From assembly GCF_012927325.1 (NCBI RefSeq), contig NZ_JABBGI010000006.1:62001-126000 (forward strand): 64,000 nucleotides of DNA, read 5' to 3'. The position numbers and the translations under genes are program-made. Positions 53,892-62,847 of the stretch are shown here, piece after piece. The notes below the pieces were generated by a model. That model did no database searches and was not told the origin of the DNA. It was given only the letters and a program-made list of their open reading frames with translations. Position 1 is the first letter of the stretch, and each line of letters begins with the position of its first letter. The stretch is from Chryseobacterium antibioticum. Lineage in GTDB: Bacteria; Bacteroidota; Bacteroidia; Flavobacteriales; Weeksellaceae.

Positions 53892-55508
53892 ATGAAACAC
53901 GCTAAAATCATCCAGGATTTAGAAAAGTTAGGGATTAAAGGAAATTACAAACTCGTCTATAACCCGTCTTACGAAGAGTTATACCAGGCTGAAGTATCTC
54001 CTGGAAATCAAGGCTTTGAGGAAGCTGAACTTACAGAATCTGGTGCCGTATCAGTAAAAACTGGAGTTTTCACAGGTCGTTCACCTAAAGACAGATATAT
54101 AGTTCAGGATGATGTTACAAGAGATACAATTTTCTGGGATGGAAAAGTAAATCTTCCTACCACAGCAGAAACGTTTGATGCTTGTAAAGGATTAGTGCTG
54201 AACCAGCTTTCTGAAGCTAAGAAAATTTATGTAGTGGATGCTTTTTGTGGCACCAATACAGATACAAGGCTAAAAGTAAGGTTCATCGTTGAAGTAGCGT
54301 GGCAGGCGCATTTCGTTACCAATATGTTTATCCGTCCATCTCACTATGAGCTTGAAAACTTTGGTGAGCCGGATTTCACAGTGATCAATGGTTCTAAAAC
54401 AACAAACCCGAACTGGGAAGCTCAGGAATTGAATTCTGAGAACTTCATTATGTTCAATCTTACCCAGAAAATACAGATCATCGGAGGTACCTGGTACGGA
54501 GGTGAAATGAAAAAAGGGATGTTTGCGATGATGAACTACTATCTTCCATTGAAAGGAATGGCTTCTATGCACTGCTCTGCAAACGTTGGTGAAGATGGGG
54601 ATGTAGCTCTTTTCTTCGGTCTTTCAGGAACAGGAAAAACAACTTTGTCTGCAGATCCTAAAAGATTCCTGATTGGTGACGATGAGCACGGTTGGGATAA
54701 CAATGGTGTATTCAACTATGAAGGTGGATGTTATGCCAAGGTAATCGACCTTTCTGGAGAAAAAGAACCGGATATTTTCAGAGCGATCAAAAGAGATGCG
54801 CTTCTTGAAAATGTAGTAGTGAACAACGGAATTGCTGACTATACTGACGGATCTATCACTGAAAATACAAGAGTATCTTACCCAATTTACCATATCAATA
54901 AGATCGTTCTTCCTTCTAAGGCGGGACATGCTAAGAAGATCGTTTATCTTTCTGCTGATGCATTCGGAGTATTGCCTCCGGTTTCTATCTTAGATGAAAA
55001 CCAGGCACAATACCACTTCCTTTGTGGATATACGTCTAAATTAGCTGGTACAGAAAGAGGAATCACTGAACCGGAACCATCTTTCTCTCCTGCTTTCGGA
55101 GAAGCGTTCCTTACGCTTCACCCTACCATGTATTCTAAAACATTGATCGGGAAAATGAAAGAGCACGGAGCTAAGGCTTATTTGGTGAATACAGGATGGA
55201 ACGGAACAGGAAAAAGAATTTCTTTGAAAGATACAAGAGCTATTATTGATTCCATTATTGATGGTTCTATCGAAAATGCTCCTAAAACTCAGGTTCCAAT
55301 CATGAATCTTGAAATTCCTACACAGCTTCCGAATGTTTCTGAAGGCATCCTAGATCCTAGAGAAACATACAGCAACGCTGCAGAATGGGAAGAAAAAGCA
55401 AAAGATCTTGCTGCAAGATATATCAAAAACTTTGAACAGTACTGTGATACTGAAGAGGGGAAGAAATTAATTTCTTCAGGACCTCAACTTCAGCAACAGA
55501 CTATCTAA
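53892..55508 (+). CDS. pckA: Phosphoenolpyruvate carboxykinase (ATP)
   Basis: 538 residues. [15 protein letters not shown] near the N-terminus, the PEPCK P-loop [16 protein letters not shown] at about 241-256, then [19 protein letters not shown] and the C-terminal [16 protein letters not shown] are diagnostic of the ATP-dependent form. It makes PEP from oxaloacetate for gluconeogenesis, which fits an organism growing on amino acids. Monocistronic, with its own terminator. Confidence 0.98.
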   Translation: MKHAKIIQDLEKLGIKGNYKLVYNPSYEELYQAEVSPGNQGFEEAELTESGAVSVKTGVFTGRSPKDRYIVQDDVTRDTIFWDGKVNLPTTAETFDACKGLVLNQLSEAKKIYVVDAFCGTNTDTRLKVRFIVEVAWQAHFVTNMFIRPSHYELENFGEPDFTVINGSKTTNPNWEAQELNSENFIMFNLTQKIQIIGGTWYGGEMKKGMFAMMNYYLPLKGMASMHCSANVGEDGDVALFFGLSGTGKTTLSADPKRFLIGDDEHGWDNNGVFNYEGGCYAKVIDLSGEKEPDIFRAIKRDALLENVVVNNGIADYTDGSITENTRVSYPIYHINKIVLPSKAGHAKKIVYLSADAFGVLPPVSILDENQAQYHFLCGYTSKLAGTERGITEPEPSFSPAFGEAFLTLHPTMYSKTLIGKMKEHGAKAYLVNTGWNGTGKRISLKDTRAIIDSIIDGSIENAPKTQVPIMNLEIPTQLPNVSEGILDPRETYSNAAEWEEKAKDLAARYIKNFEQYCDTEEGKKLISSGPQLQQQTI

Positions 55509-55515
55509 CATAACA

Positions 55516-55546
55516 AAAGCCTCATCAACGATGAGGCTTTTTTATT
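55516..55546 (+). terminator. Terminator after pckA
   Basis: AAAGCCTCATC / GATGAGGCTTT, an 11-base stem with a 3-base loop, then T-run. Palindromic enough to serve both directions, toward aroQ as well. Confidence 0.9.
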
Positions 55547-55614
55547 TTTTATACTTTCAGATGATCTCATTACATAAGATCTTTGTCAATTGTTGGGATC
55601 TGTGGGAAATAAAA

Positions 55615-56025
55615 TCAAGCTTTTAAACTTAATAAAGCCAGTCTGTATCCATCCATTCCAAAGCCGGATAATACAGCATCTGTGCTAGCTGCAGTGACAG
55701 ACTTCTGGCGAAATTCTTCCCTTTTATAAATATTACTGATGTGAACTTCAATCTTTGGTTTACGGATGTTTTTTAAACAATCTGCGATAGCATAGGAATA
55801 ATGGGTGTATGCTCCGGGATTAATGATCAGAGCTTCAAAATTATCTTCCTGAAGCCTGTTGATGATTTCCCCTTCAATATTAGACTGATAATAGCTGATC
55901 TCATCCTCTGAGAATTCAGCTTCCAGCTTGTCCAAATAATCAGCCATAGAAACTGTACCGTATACTTCCGGTTCTCTTGTACCCAGTAAATTAAGATTTG
56001 GACCGTTAATGATAAGGATTCTCAT
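55615..56025 (-). CDS. aroQ: 3-dehydroquinate dehydratase, type II
   Basis: 136 residues. RILIINGPNLNLLGTREPE with the catalytic Arg loop and Tyr in VYGTVS, the conserved NPGAYTHYSYAI and EVHISNIYKREEFRQKS are type II marks. It dehydrates 3-dehydroquinate in the shikimate pathway. It converges on pckA and has its own putative promoter. Confidence 0.96.
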   Translation of the reverse strand: MRILIINGPNLNLLGTREPEVYGTVSMADYLDKLEAEFSEDEISYYQSNIEGEIINRLQEDNFEALIINPGAYTHYSYAIADCLKNIRKPKIEVHISNIYKREEFRQKSVTAASTDAVLSGFGMDGYRLALLSLKA

Positions 56026-56039
56026 GTGAAAAATTTATT

Positions 56040-56047
56040 CAAAGATA
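56040..56047 (-). promoter_or_regulatory. Putative -7 element of aroQ
   Basis: The minus strand reads TATCTTTG, an exact TAnnTTTG, 14 bases before the aroQ ATG. No clear -33 box. Confidence 0.5.
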
Positions 56048-56428
56048 AATAATTTCTATAGATCCTGCCTATGATTACCCCTCAGATATATGAGCAATAG
56101 TTATTTCTTACATGCTTCCACAAGCATTGATCTGTTTTCACCCTCTTTAATGTATTATTCTTTTCTAAAATTTAGAACATAAAAGGTATGATAATCTGGT
56201 GAGGAGCTCGTGCAGAAACTTTGTTAAGATCCTTATTGTTGTATAGGTTTCTACTCTTTTCATATTTAAAAATTATTTCTAATTCCGAAAAGTGAGTTAT
56301 TTAAGTGTTTTACGGAAAATCATTGTTTTAAAATATTGGTTGTCAGATTAATGTAAAACTTAAGCCATTTTCTTGTTTTTCATTTGTTCTGTTCTTTTTT
56401 GATTGAGCAGCAGGTGTAATTTTGCAAA
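56048..56428. other. Intergenic region between aroQ and the accessory block
   Basis: About 380 bases with no convincing gene. At its right end, TAATTTTG (56417-56424) matches TAnnTTTG and lies only five bases before the next ATG. Nothing else structured was seen. Confidence 0.55.
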
Positions 56429-57013
56429 ATGTTTGTTCCGGATCCTAAAAAATGTCAAGTAATCTTGTTGTTTCCATTAAAGAAATTTTTATGGGGAGCA
56501 ATGGTTATGGTGTTTTCATTTTTACAGGCTGGAAAAGAAAATGACTCAATCGACAACCATGGTTTTGAAAAACAAACAAAAAATGCTGAAGTATATATTC
56601 TTGATGAAACCATTATTTCAGGAGTCGAAGCACTGTCTAATTCGCAAATTAAAATTATAAAAAAAGACACTGCATCTTATAAACGTGTCGTTCAGCAGTC
56701 TTCACAAAAACAGAAAATAGTAAAAAAAGAAACTGGTTTAAAGGAGCGGGCAAATTGTAAAAAGGTCCGGGAAAACAAGATAGAAATATCAATCAAAGAT
56801 CATGGGGAAAAATATCAGTCCTTGCTTCTTAGTGAACTTCAGGCTACAAAAGCAAACGGGCAGTATAAATATGATTATCCTTTTCTTATCCTATCTGTTT
56901 TTTTAGAATTCTCTCCGGAAAAAATAAAGATTAATTCTTTCAGTAATGCCAAACGAACATTTATATCAGGCCGGTATTGCTGTATCAGGCCTCCGCCTGT
57001 ATCTGTTGCTTAA
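56429..57013 (+). CDS. Small membrane or secreted protein of unknown function
   Basis: 194 residues from 56429, or 170 from the ATG at 56501 (MVMVFSFLQAG), which has a GGGGAGCA ribosome site and is the better start given that a promoter element ends five bases before 56429. One hydrophobic segment (about 12-34 of the long form) is a signal or membrane anchor. The rest is Lys- and Ser-rich with no family seen. It ends in the odd tail CCIRPPPVSVA. It precedes the secreted VGINT-type gene by about 115 bases in the same direction. Function unknown. Confidence 0.6.
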   Translation: MFVPDPKKCQVILLFPLKKFLWGAMVMVFSFLQAGKENDSIDNHGFEKQTKNAEVYILDETIISGVEALSNSQIKIIKKDTASYKRVVQQSSQKQKIVKKETGLKERANCKKVRENKIEISIKDHGEKYQSLLLSELQATKANGQYKYDYPFLILSVFLEFSPEKIKINSFSNAKRTFISGRYCCIRPPPVSVA

Positions 57014-57127
57014 AATCAGAACCACATAAAAAACACTTGGATAAAAACTACACCAATCATGATACCGGGTAAAAGTTTTTCCAAAAAGGCTTTTACCATT
57101 TTTAAAACTAAAAAAACAATACAAAAA

Positions 57128-58375
57128 ATGAAAAAAATAATATTATTTCTAGCCACGATTGCTTCAGGACTCATATACTCCCAAGTTGGAATTAATACTG
57201 CTAATCCGCGTGGTATTTTCCATGTGGATGGTCAAAAAGACAATCCTGCAACGGGAGTTCCAACTGCCATACAGGGAACAAATGATTTTACAGTAATCTC
57301 CGATGGTAGTGTAGGAATTGGTACTACGATACCTAATGCATCTGCAATTCTAGACGTCAATGTAGACGGACTTGCTATTGGCAGTAAAAAAGGACTTCTG
57401 GGCCCGAAAGTAGGATTGACTTCTCAGACTGATCAGGCTACAATTCCTTCACCGGTGGCGGGTCTGCTTGTGTATAATCTGGGAACTGCAGGACTTAGTT
57501 ATGTGGGTTATGTATTCTGGAACGGTACGGAGTGGAGAACATTTAGTAATGGTTCTCTTGCGCCCGGAACCTTAGGAACTATTACCTGTAACGGAGTAAC
57601 GCTTTCTCCGGGGACGTATACCGCAGGTACTCCATATACCGGAACCATGAGTGTGCCTTACACAGGAGGAAATGGAGGTGTTTATGCTGCGCAGGCTATC
57701 GGCCCTGTCAACGGACTTACCGCAACGCTGGCTGCCGGAAATTTTAATGTCGGATCAGGGATTCTTACGTATACAGTGTCTGGAATGCCCACCGCTTCAA
57801 GTCCTACACTTACTACTTTCCCATTAAGTATTGGAGGGCAGACCTGTAGTGCTACAGTAGGAGCCGGAGCTGTTATTGCCCCAGGAGAATTAGTATATTA
57901 CCATTCTTCAATTCCACGTAAGACCACATCATTTCTTTTGAGTCAGTTTCTTAACGATCTTCCGATCATTAATAATACGTTCAGAGTTGATGCTTTCATC
58001 ACTTCACCTAATGCATTTGATGCAAATGGGGCCAGTACCAATTTTGATCCGCGTCTTTATAATATTACGGCTGCCAATGCAAAAGTATGGGTTTCAGAAG
58101 TATCTACCCACACAGGAGATTCTCATGGGGCCAATTTATTAGTCTTCCCCAATAATTACGCACAATTTGATGACGGAGTGTATCTTACCTATGGCAGAAA
58201 CGAGACCGTTACTTTTGACATTACTACTGCAGATAACAAATGGTATAGAGTCTATTATGCATTGCGTGTAGATAATAAATCTTTTACAAGTGCAGGTAAT
58301 GGTAATACGACTACGGATTCCAGTACTTCAGATAATACATTGGAGGTTTTCGTATCGATTCAGAGATTATATTAA
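57128..58375 (+). CDS. Secreted VGINT-type protein (Chryseobacterium-like surface protein)
   Basis: 415 residues from the ATG at 57128, with signal peptide MKKIILFLATIASGLIYSQ; an upstream ATG at 57059 would bury it. The mature N-terminus VGINTANPRGIFHVDG, then VGIGTTIPNASAILDV and LLVYNLGTAGLSYVGYVFW, resembles the head of tail-fibre-like secreted proteins common in this group. A Gly/Thr-rich beta region (about 165-265) is followed by a ~150-residue C-terminal domain. No T9SS C-terminal signal is evident. Probably a surface or extracellular structural protein; function unknown. Confidence 0.75.
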   Translation: MKKIILFLATIASGLIYSQVGINTANPRGIFHVDGQKDNPATGVPTAIQGTNDFTVISDGSVGIGTTIPNASAILDVNVDGLAIGSKKGLLGPKVGLTSQTDQATIPSPVAGLLVYNLGTAGLSYVGYVFWNGTEWRTFSNGSLAPGTLGTITCNGVTLSPGTYTAGTPYTGTMSVPYTGGNGGVYAAQAIGPVNGLTATLAAGNFNVGSGILTYTVSGMPTASSPTLTTFPLSIGGQTCSATVGAGAVIAPGELVYYHSSIPRKTTSFLLSQFLNDLPIINNTFRVDAFITSPNAFDANGASTNFDPRLYNITAANAKVWVSEVSTHTGDSHGANLLVFPNNYAQFDDGVYLTYGRNETVTFDITTADNKWYRVYYALRVDNKSFTSAGNGNTTTDSSTSDNTLEVFVSIQRLY

Positions 58376-58488
58376 TTGAAATGATTCATTGAATATTTGG
58401 AAAGGGGAGCTGTAGCAAGTTCTTCTTTCCCATTTTCAATAGATTAAAAGTAAGGTCATATTGTAAAAAATACAGGAAGGAGAATCTG

Positions 58489-58923
58489 ATGAAATTTAAT
58501 TTTAAAAATATTCATATTGGAGAATGCATAAGAAAAAGAGTTGAGGAAATGGAAATTTCAATGATCCGTATCTGCAGTTTTCATAAAGCTACTGAGGAAG
58601 AAATTAATACAATGTATGCCCGGAAAGATATGGATACAGAAGTTCTTCTCAGGTGATGTAAACTCCTCGAATACGATTTTTTCAGAATTTATTGTCAGCA
58701 TCTTATATTGTTTGCTCCTGAAAACCACTCCCATCATATAGCATCAAACACCGGAACCTTTCCTCCTAAGTTTAGGAAAAATGTATATACCAGACAGGTT
58801 GTAGATTTTATTTTAGAATTAATTAATACAGGGCAGAAAACAAAATTTCAGATTATTGAAGAGTATAGAATTCCCAAAACCACCCTGTATAAGTGGATGA
58901 GTAAGTATAATGAGATGGAATGA
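58489..58923 (+). pseudogene. HTH-type small protein gene interrupted by in-frame TGA
   Basis: ATG at 58489 follows a strong AGGAAGGAG site and reads 55 codons (MKFNFKNIHIGECIRKR ... TEVLLR) to TGA at 58654-58656, then the same frame continues CKLLEYDFFRIYCQHLIL and ends in a helix-turn-helix-like YRIPKTTLYKWMSKY at 58923. From memory of related Chryseobacterium proteins the stop replaces Trp (TGG to TGA). The two halves have matching frame and no gap, so it is one ~144-residue gene broken by a nonsense change, or a base error. Its end overlaps the next start by four bases. Confidence 0.75.
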
Positions 58924-59126
58924 AGAAGAAATATGAATTTGATTATTTATTAAATCAAGATAAAGAACAGGTTGTAAAGCTGGTGGGAGAGGAGTTTAAC
59001 TTCTACCCATCTTTGGAAACGGGAAGCTTCTGGAGGAAAACGGTCATGTTTATATTTTTCGACAATGAGATAGTTTTTAAAACAGAAATAAAAATAATGT
59101 ATGAAAAGCTCAGGTCCAAATTATAA
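58920..59126 (+). CDS. Small protein of unknown function, middle gene of the HTH cassette
   Basis: 68 residues. The start ATG overlaps the TGA of the gene before (ATGA), and the last 26 bases overlap the gene after, so translation is probably coupled. It has a mixed charged/aromatic sequence (EEFNFYPSLETGSFWRKTV, MFIFFDNEIVFKTEI) with no domain I recognise. The fixed arrangement between two HTH-ended proteins suggests a partner in the same complex. Confidence 0.6.
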   Translation: MKKKYEFDYLLNQDKEQVVKLVGEEFNFYPSLETGSFWRKTVMFIFFDNEIVFKTEIKIMYEKLRSKL

Positions 59127-59427
59127 AAAAATATACTCCGACCTTATTTTTAAAAAGCATCCTGAAAAATATCAATCCTGTAGTTCCATTTTACAGAAAG
59201 AAGTTTTATCCACATTGGATGTCATTAAACTGAATCAAATAATTTTCACTTCTGAAAATCTGGAGACGTCATTATTTAATCAAAAAATGAGGTCTTATGA
59301 TAGGGTTACGATCATAGAGATTTTAGAATATCAAAAGAAAAACAAGCTTAGTAATACAAAGGTGGCTGAGGAGTTTAAATTAAGCAGAAATTCAATAGCG
59401 AAATGGAAAAAAATAGAGATAAAGTAG
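59101..59427 (+). CDS. HTH-type small protein, third gene of the cassette
   Basis: 108 residues. The C-terminal ~40 residues (VTIIEILEYQKKNKLSNTKV, then EEFKLSRNSIAKWKK) form a helix-turn-helix of the kind found in transposase-like and small regulator proteins. The N-terminal part (YKKIYSDLIFKKHPEKY, then VLSTLDVIKLNQIIF) is helical. It may regulate the nearby secreted genes; no transposase catalytic residues are present. It is followed by a terminator. Confidence 0.68.
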   Translation: MKSSGPNYKKIYSDLIFKKHPEKYQSCSSILQKEVLSTLDVIKLNQIIFTSENLETSLFNQKMRSYDRVTIIEILEYQKKNKLSNTKVAEEFKLSRNSIAKWKKIEIK

Positions 59428-59481
59428 TGGTAATAAGATAAGCTTTGGCTGAAAATTATAAAAAATAATCAGAGTAATCTG

Positions 59482-59510
59482 AAAAATGACGTCATTGACG
59501 TCATTTTTTT
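59482..59510 (+). terminator. Terminator after the HTH cassette
   Basis: AAAAATGACGT / ACGTCATTTTT, an 11-base stem with a 5-base loop and a T-run. Confidence 0.8.
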
Positions 59511-59666
59511 ATTGTCAAATCTCATGGTATAGCTTCTCCATTGTGTTTACTGATATTTATCATGTGTAAGGAAATCGATAATGGTTTTAAGCCTCTATTT
59601 TTGTGGTTTTTACAATATATTTAAGTTAATTTTTGAAAAACTATCATAAAAAAAATTAAAGTCTAC

Positions 59667-59697
59667 TTGTTTTGTAGACTAATTGTTTTTAGCTTTG
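59667..59697 (+). promoter_or_regulatory. Promoter of the riboswitch-controlled SusC/SusD locus
   Basis: TTG (59667-59669), a 20-base spacer, and TAGCTTTG (59690-59697), an exact TAnnTTTG. A 7-base inverted repeat AGTCTAC / GTAGACT (59660-59666, 59674-59680) overlaps the -33 region and could be a repressor site. Transcription would start just upstream of the riboswitch aptamer. Confidence 0.65.
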
Positions 59698-59712
59698 CAC
59701 CCATATTTCGAT

Positions 59713-59812
59713 CGGCTTATAAAGAAAGATGGAGGGAACTGGCCCTATGAAGTCTTGACAACCTGCCCCTGTGCAAGGTGTTACATTCAGCCTTTAAAGG
59801 AAAAATAAGCAT
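59713..59812 (+). promoter_or_regulatory. SAM-I (S-box) riboswitch aptamer
   Basis: The P1 stem is GCTTAT (59715-59720) with ATAAGC (59805-59810). Inside are the conserved S-box blocks: AAAGAAAGATGGAGGGA, CTGGCCCTATGAAG, TTGACAACCTGCCCC, and GGTG followed by ACATTC. The order and spacing match the SAM-I consensus (aga..GGAGGGA-CUGGCCC-GAUGAA-GGCAACC). It binds S-adenosylmethionine; together with the terminator downstream it should turn the SusC/SusD genes off when SAM is abundant. This reading is from recognisable motif, not a covariance search. Confidence 0.92.
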
Positions 59813-59835
59813 TTGGTTAATCGTAGTTATCGATG

Positions 59836-59870
59836 CCCTTTGCTGAATTTTCTGCAAAGGGTTAATTTTT
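59836..59870 (+). terminator. Terminator of the SAM riboswitch expression platform
   Basis: CCCTTTGC (59836-59843) and GCAAAGGG (59854-59861) form an 8-base stem with a 10-base loop, then TTAATTTTT. It lies 24 bases after the aptamer and before the SusC start, the usual place for an S-box off switch. Confidence 0.85.
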
Positions 59871-59894
59871 AATATATGATAAATAAAATTGATT

Positions 59895-62828
59895 ATGATT
59901 AGTAAAGGTTTAATTAATTCTAAAATTTGGCTTCCACCAGTCGCTGTATTTTTCCTGGGGATGATCAGTGTGCACGCACAGGAAGTCAAGCCCAAAAAAG
60001 ATACGATCAAAGAAAAAGAAATCGATGAAGTAGTAGTGATAGCTTATGGTAAAGCGAAAAGAACAAGCTACACAGGTTCAATAGCCACCATCTCCAGCGA
60101 TAAGATCAATAACAGACCTGTTACCAATATAACGAAAGCACTTGAAGGGCAGGTTGCAGGGGTTCAGGCTGTGAGTGCTTCCGGACAACCGGGATCTACG
60201 GCTTCCATCAGGATAAGAGGTGTAGGTTCCATAAGCGCTTCAAGTGATCCTCTTTACGTAGTAGACGGAATTCCTTTTGACGGAAACATCAATTCCATCA
60301 GTCCTAATGATATAGAATCCATCAGTGTTTTGAAAGATGCTACGGCAAGTTCATTATACGGTTCAAGAGGAGCCAACGGAATCATCATTATTACAACGAA
60401 ATCCGGCAAAAAAGGAGAATCAAGAGTTAATTTTAATATCAGCCAGGGATTTTCCAGCAGAGCGGTAAAAGATTATAAGCAAGTCAGTACAGATCAGTAT
60501 TTTCAGCTGTATTGGGAAGCATTGAGGAATGGTTACAAATCTCCTCAGATATCTTCTCAGCAGGCAGGGCAGATGGCAAGTGACAACCTGGTTAATGCCC
60601 TTGGAATCAACCCTTACGGGGCTGCTTATCCAAAACCTGTAGGAGCGGACGGAAAACTTCTTCCCGGCGCAAAACCTTTATGGAATGATGACTGGCGAGA
60701 TATTCTTCAAAGAACGGCCTCAAGAAGTCAGGTAGATTTTGATATCAGCGGAGGCAGTGAGAAAAGCAATTATTTCTTTTCATTGGGCTATTTAGATGAT
60801 AAGGGGATTGCCATCGAGTCAGGTTTTCAAAAATTTGGAACCAGATTGAAGATCAATTCAGAAGTTAAAAAATGGCTGAACGCTGGTGTGAATTTAAGCT
60901 ACACCAACAGTATTCAGAACGCACCGCCATCTTCAGATTCCAGACAGGATAATATCATTCAGGCAGCAAGAGTAGTTCCTTCATTCTATCCGTATTATGA
61001 AAGAAATGATGACGGAAGCTACAGACTGAATGCAGAAGGGAACAGGATCTATGATTTTGGAAAGTACAGGCCTACCAGTGCATTGCAAAATCAGAATGCA
61101 GCTGCAACGTTGCCTTTGGATAAAAATGAAAATAAAGAAGATAATTTCTCAGGAAAAGGATTTTTAGAATTTACCTTCCTGCCCGAACTGAAATTCAAGA
61201 CCAGCTTTTCTGTCGATTTAGTGAACTACAACGGACATTATTACTCGAATCCGCTTATTGGCGAAGGAAGTGAAATCGGGGGTTCTGTAACGAGATCAAA
61301 CAGCAGAACACTTTCTTATACGACCAGTAATATTCTGACGTATGACAAGAAATTCGGGAAGCATCATATCAATATTTTAGGAGGTCAGGAATTTTATAAA
61401 TATGATTATCAGACGATTTCAGGTTCCAGAAGCCAGTTTTCCCTGCCTTATTATTATGAGCCTGATGCAGCGGCCTTATTGGGGAGTTTCAGTGGGAACA
61501 GTGATCAATTTTCCCTGTTGAGCTTCCTGGGAAGAGCAGAATATGATTTTAATAATACCTACTTTTTATCAGTTTCAGGAAGGGCAGACGGTTCTTCGAG
61601 GTTCTTTGCCGATAACAGATGGGGGAAATTCTGGTCTGTGGGAGGTTCATGGAAAGTCTCAAATGAAGATTTTATCAAGGATTTAAATATCTTCAATCAG
61701 TTGACGCTTCGTGCAAGTTATGGTGGTCAGGGGAATGATAAATTACGGAGACCTAACGGATCTTCGCTTTATTACGCTTATCAGGAACTGTACAAATTTT
61801 ATAATAACCTGGGTGAACCGGGAACTGTTCTTGAAAAAATACAGACCAATGATGTTAAATGGGAAACCAATCTTAATTTAAATGTAGGTTTAGAGTTTGC
61901 CATTCTGAATAACAGAGTGAAAGGGAATATCGAGTATTTTAAAAGAAAAAGTCAGGATCTTTTGTTTAATATGCCGGTGGCTCCATCTTTAGGAATCAGT
62001 GATTTTCCTTTTAATGTTGGGACAATACAGAATACAGGTTTTGAGTTTTCACTGTTCACAACACCCATCAAAAATGATAAATTCCAATGGAATGTAGATT
62101 TGAACCTGAGCACATTAAACAATAAAATTACAAAGCTACCAAAAGGTGCCGTTATAACCGGAACCAAGCGTTTGGATGTGGGAGGTTCTATTTATGATTT
62201 TTATCTTCAGGAATGGAAAGGGGTAGATCCTTCCAACGGAAAACCTTTATGGAGATACATTTATCAGGATGCCAATGGAAATACAGTAGACGGAACCACT
62301 TCCGAATATGCAAAGGCTACAAGAACTTACCAGGGATCCGCCTTGCCTAAGGTGACTGGAGGGGTTACGACAAGTATTGCTTACAAAAACTTTGATGTAT
62401 CAGGGTTGCTGACATTCAGCATCGGAGGAAAAATCCTCGATACGGATTATACGTCCTTGATGTCTAACGGAAGTTCCGGCGGACGTGCCTGGAGTGCAGA
62501 AATGCTGAACAGATGGACTCCGGAAAACCCAAACACGGATGTTCCTGCACTGAGTACAACAACGAACAACTGGAATTCTTCTTCTTCACGATTTTTATAT
62601 TCCGGAACCTATGCACGACTTAAAAATGTGAGCCTGGGTTATACGCTTCCTTCAGATTATTTTGAAAAACTGGGCCTGAAAAAGTTTAGAATCTATGTTC
62701 AGGCAGAAAATCTTCTGACGTTCTATAAACATAAAGGAATGGATCCTGAACAGGCACTGGATGGAACTACGTATTACAGATATCCAGCGATGAGAACGAT
62801 AACTTTCGGTCTTCAGGCGACTCTTTAA
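59895..62828 (+). CDS. SusC/RagA-type TonB-linked outer membrane protein (locus 3, SAM-controlled)
   Basis: 977 residues from the ATG at 59895; a TTG six bases upstream is not preferred. Signal peptide ending GMISVHAQ, TonB-box-like IDEVVVIAYGKAK, plug with ALEGQVAGVQAVSASGQPGS and ASSLYGSRGANGIIIITTKSG, barrel ending TITFGLQATL. No carboxypeptidase-like N-terminal domain. It imports a ligand with its SusD partner 19 bases downstream. The leader carries a SAM-I riboswitch, so the substrate may relate to methionine or sulfur supply; substrate not visible in the protein. Confidence 0.95.
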   Translation: MISKGLINSKIWLPPVAVFFLGMISVHAQEVKPKKDTIKEKEIDEVVVIAYGKAKRTSYTGSIATISSDKINNRPVTNITKALEGQVAGVQAVSASGQPGSTASIRIRGVGSISASSDPLYVVDGIPFDGNINSISPNDIESISVLKDATASSLYGSRGANGIIIITTKSGKKGESRVNFNISQGFSSRAVKDYKQVSTDQYFQLYWEALRNGYKSPQISSQQAGQMASDNLVNALGINPYGAAYPKPVGADGKLLPGAKPLWNDDWRDILQRTASRSQVDFDISGGSEKSNYFFSLGYLDDKGIAIESGFQKFGTRLKINSEVKKWLNAGVNLSYTNSIQNAPPSSDSRQDNIIQAARVVPSFYPYYERNDDGSYRLNAEGNRIYDFGKYRPTSALQNQNAAATLPLDKNENKEDNFSGKGFLEFTFLPELKFKTSFSVDLVNYNGHYYSNPLIGEGSEIGGSVTRSNSRTLSYTTSNILTYDKKFGKHHINILGGQEFYKYDYQTISGSRSQFSLPYYYEPDAAALLGSFSGNSDQFSLLSFLGRAEYDFNNTYFLSVSGRADGSSRFFADNRWGKFWSVGGSWKVSNEDFIKDLNIFNQLTLRASYGGQGNDKLRRPNGSSLYYAYQELYKFYNNLGEPGTVLEKIQTNDVKWETNLNLNVGLEFAILNNRVKGNIEYFKRKSQDLLFNMPVAPSLGISDFPFNVGTIQNTGFEFSLFTTPIKNDKFQWNVDLNLSTLNNKITKLPKGAVITGTKRLDVGGSIYDFYLQEWKGVDPSNGKPLWRYIYQDANGNTVDGTTSEYAKATRTYQGSALPKVTGGVTTSIAYKNFDVSGLLTFSIGGKILDTDYTSLMSNGSSGGRAWSAEMLNRWTPENPNTDVPALSTTTNNWNSSSSRFLYSGTYARLKNVSLGYTLPSDYFEKLGLKKFRIYVQAENLLTFYKHKGMDPEQALDGTTYYRYPAMRTITFGLQATL

Positions 62829-62847
62829 ACCTTTAAAATTTGAAACA

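Noticed and set aside
57128..58375. Type 9 secretion C-terminal signal
   Set aside because: The last ~80 residues lack the usual Gly-rich beta-sandwich with a terminal Lys-rich tail; only the signal peptide is clear.
58654..58656. TGA read as Trp (genetic code change)
   Set aside because: Flavobacteriia use TGA as stop, and the middle and last genes of the cassette, as well as others in the window, end at TGA. A nonsense change or base error is simpler.
59101..59427. Transposase or insertion sequence
   Set aside because: There is a helix-turn-helix but no catalytic acidic triad, no terminal inverted repeats and no target duplication.
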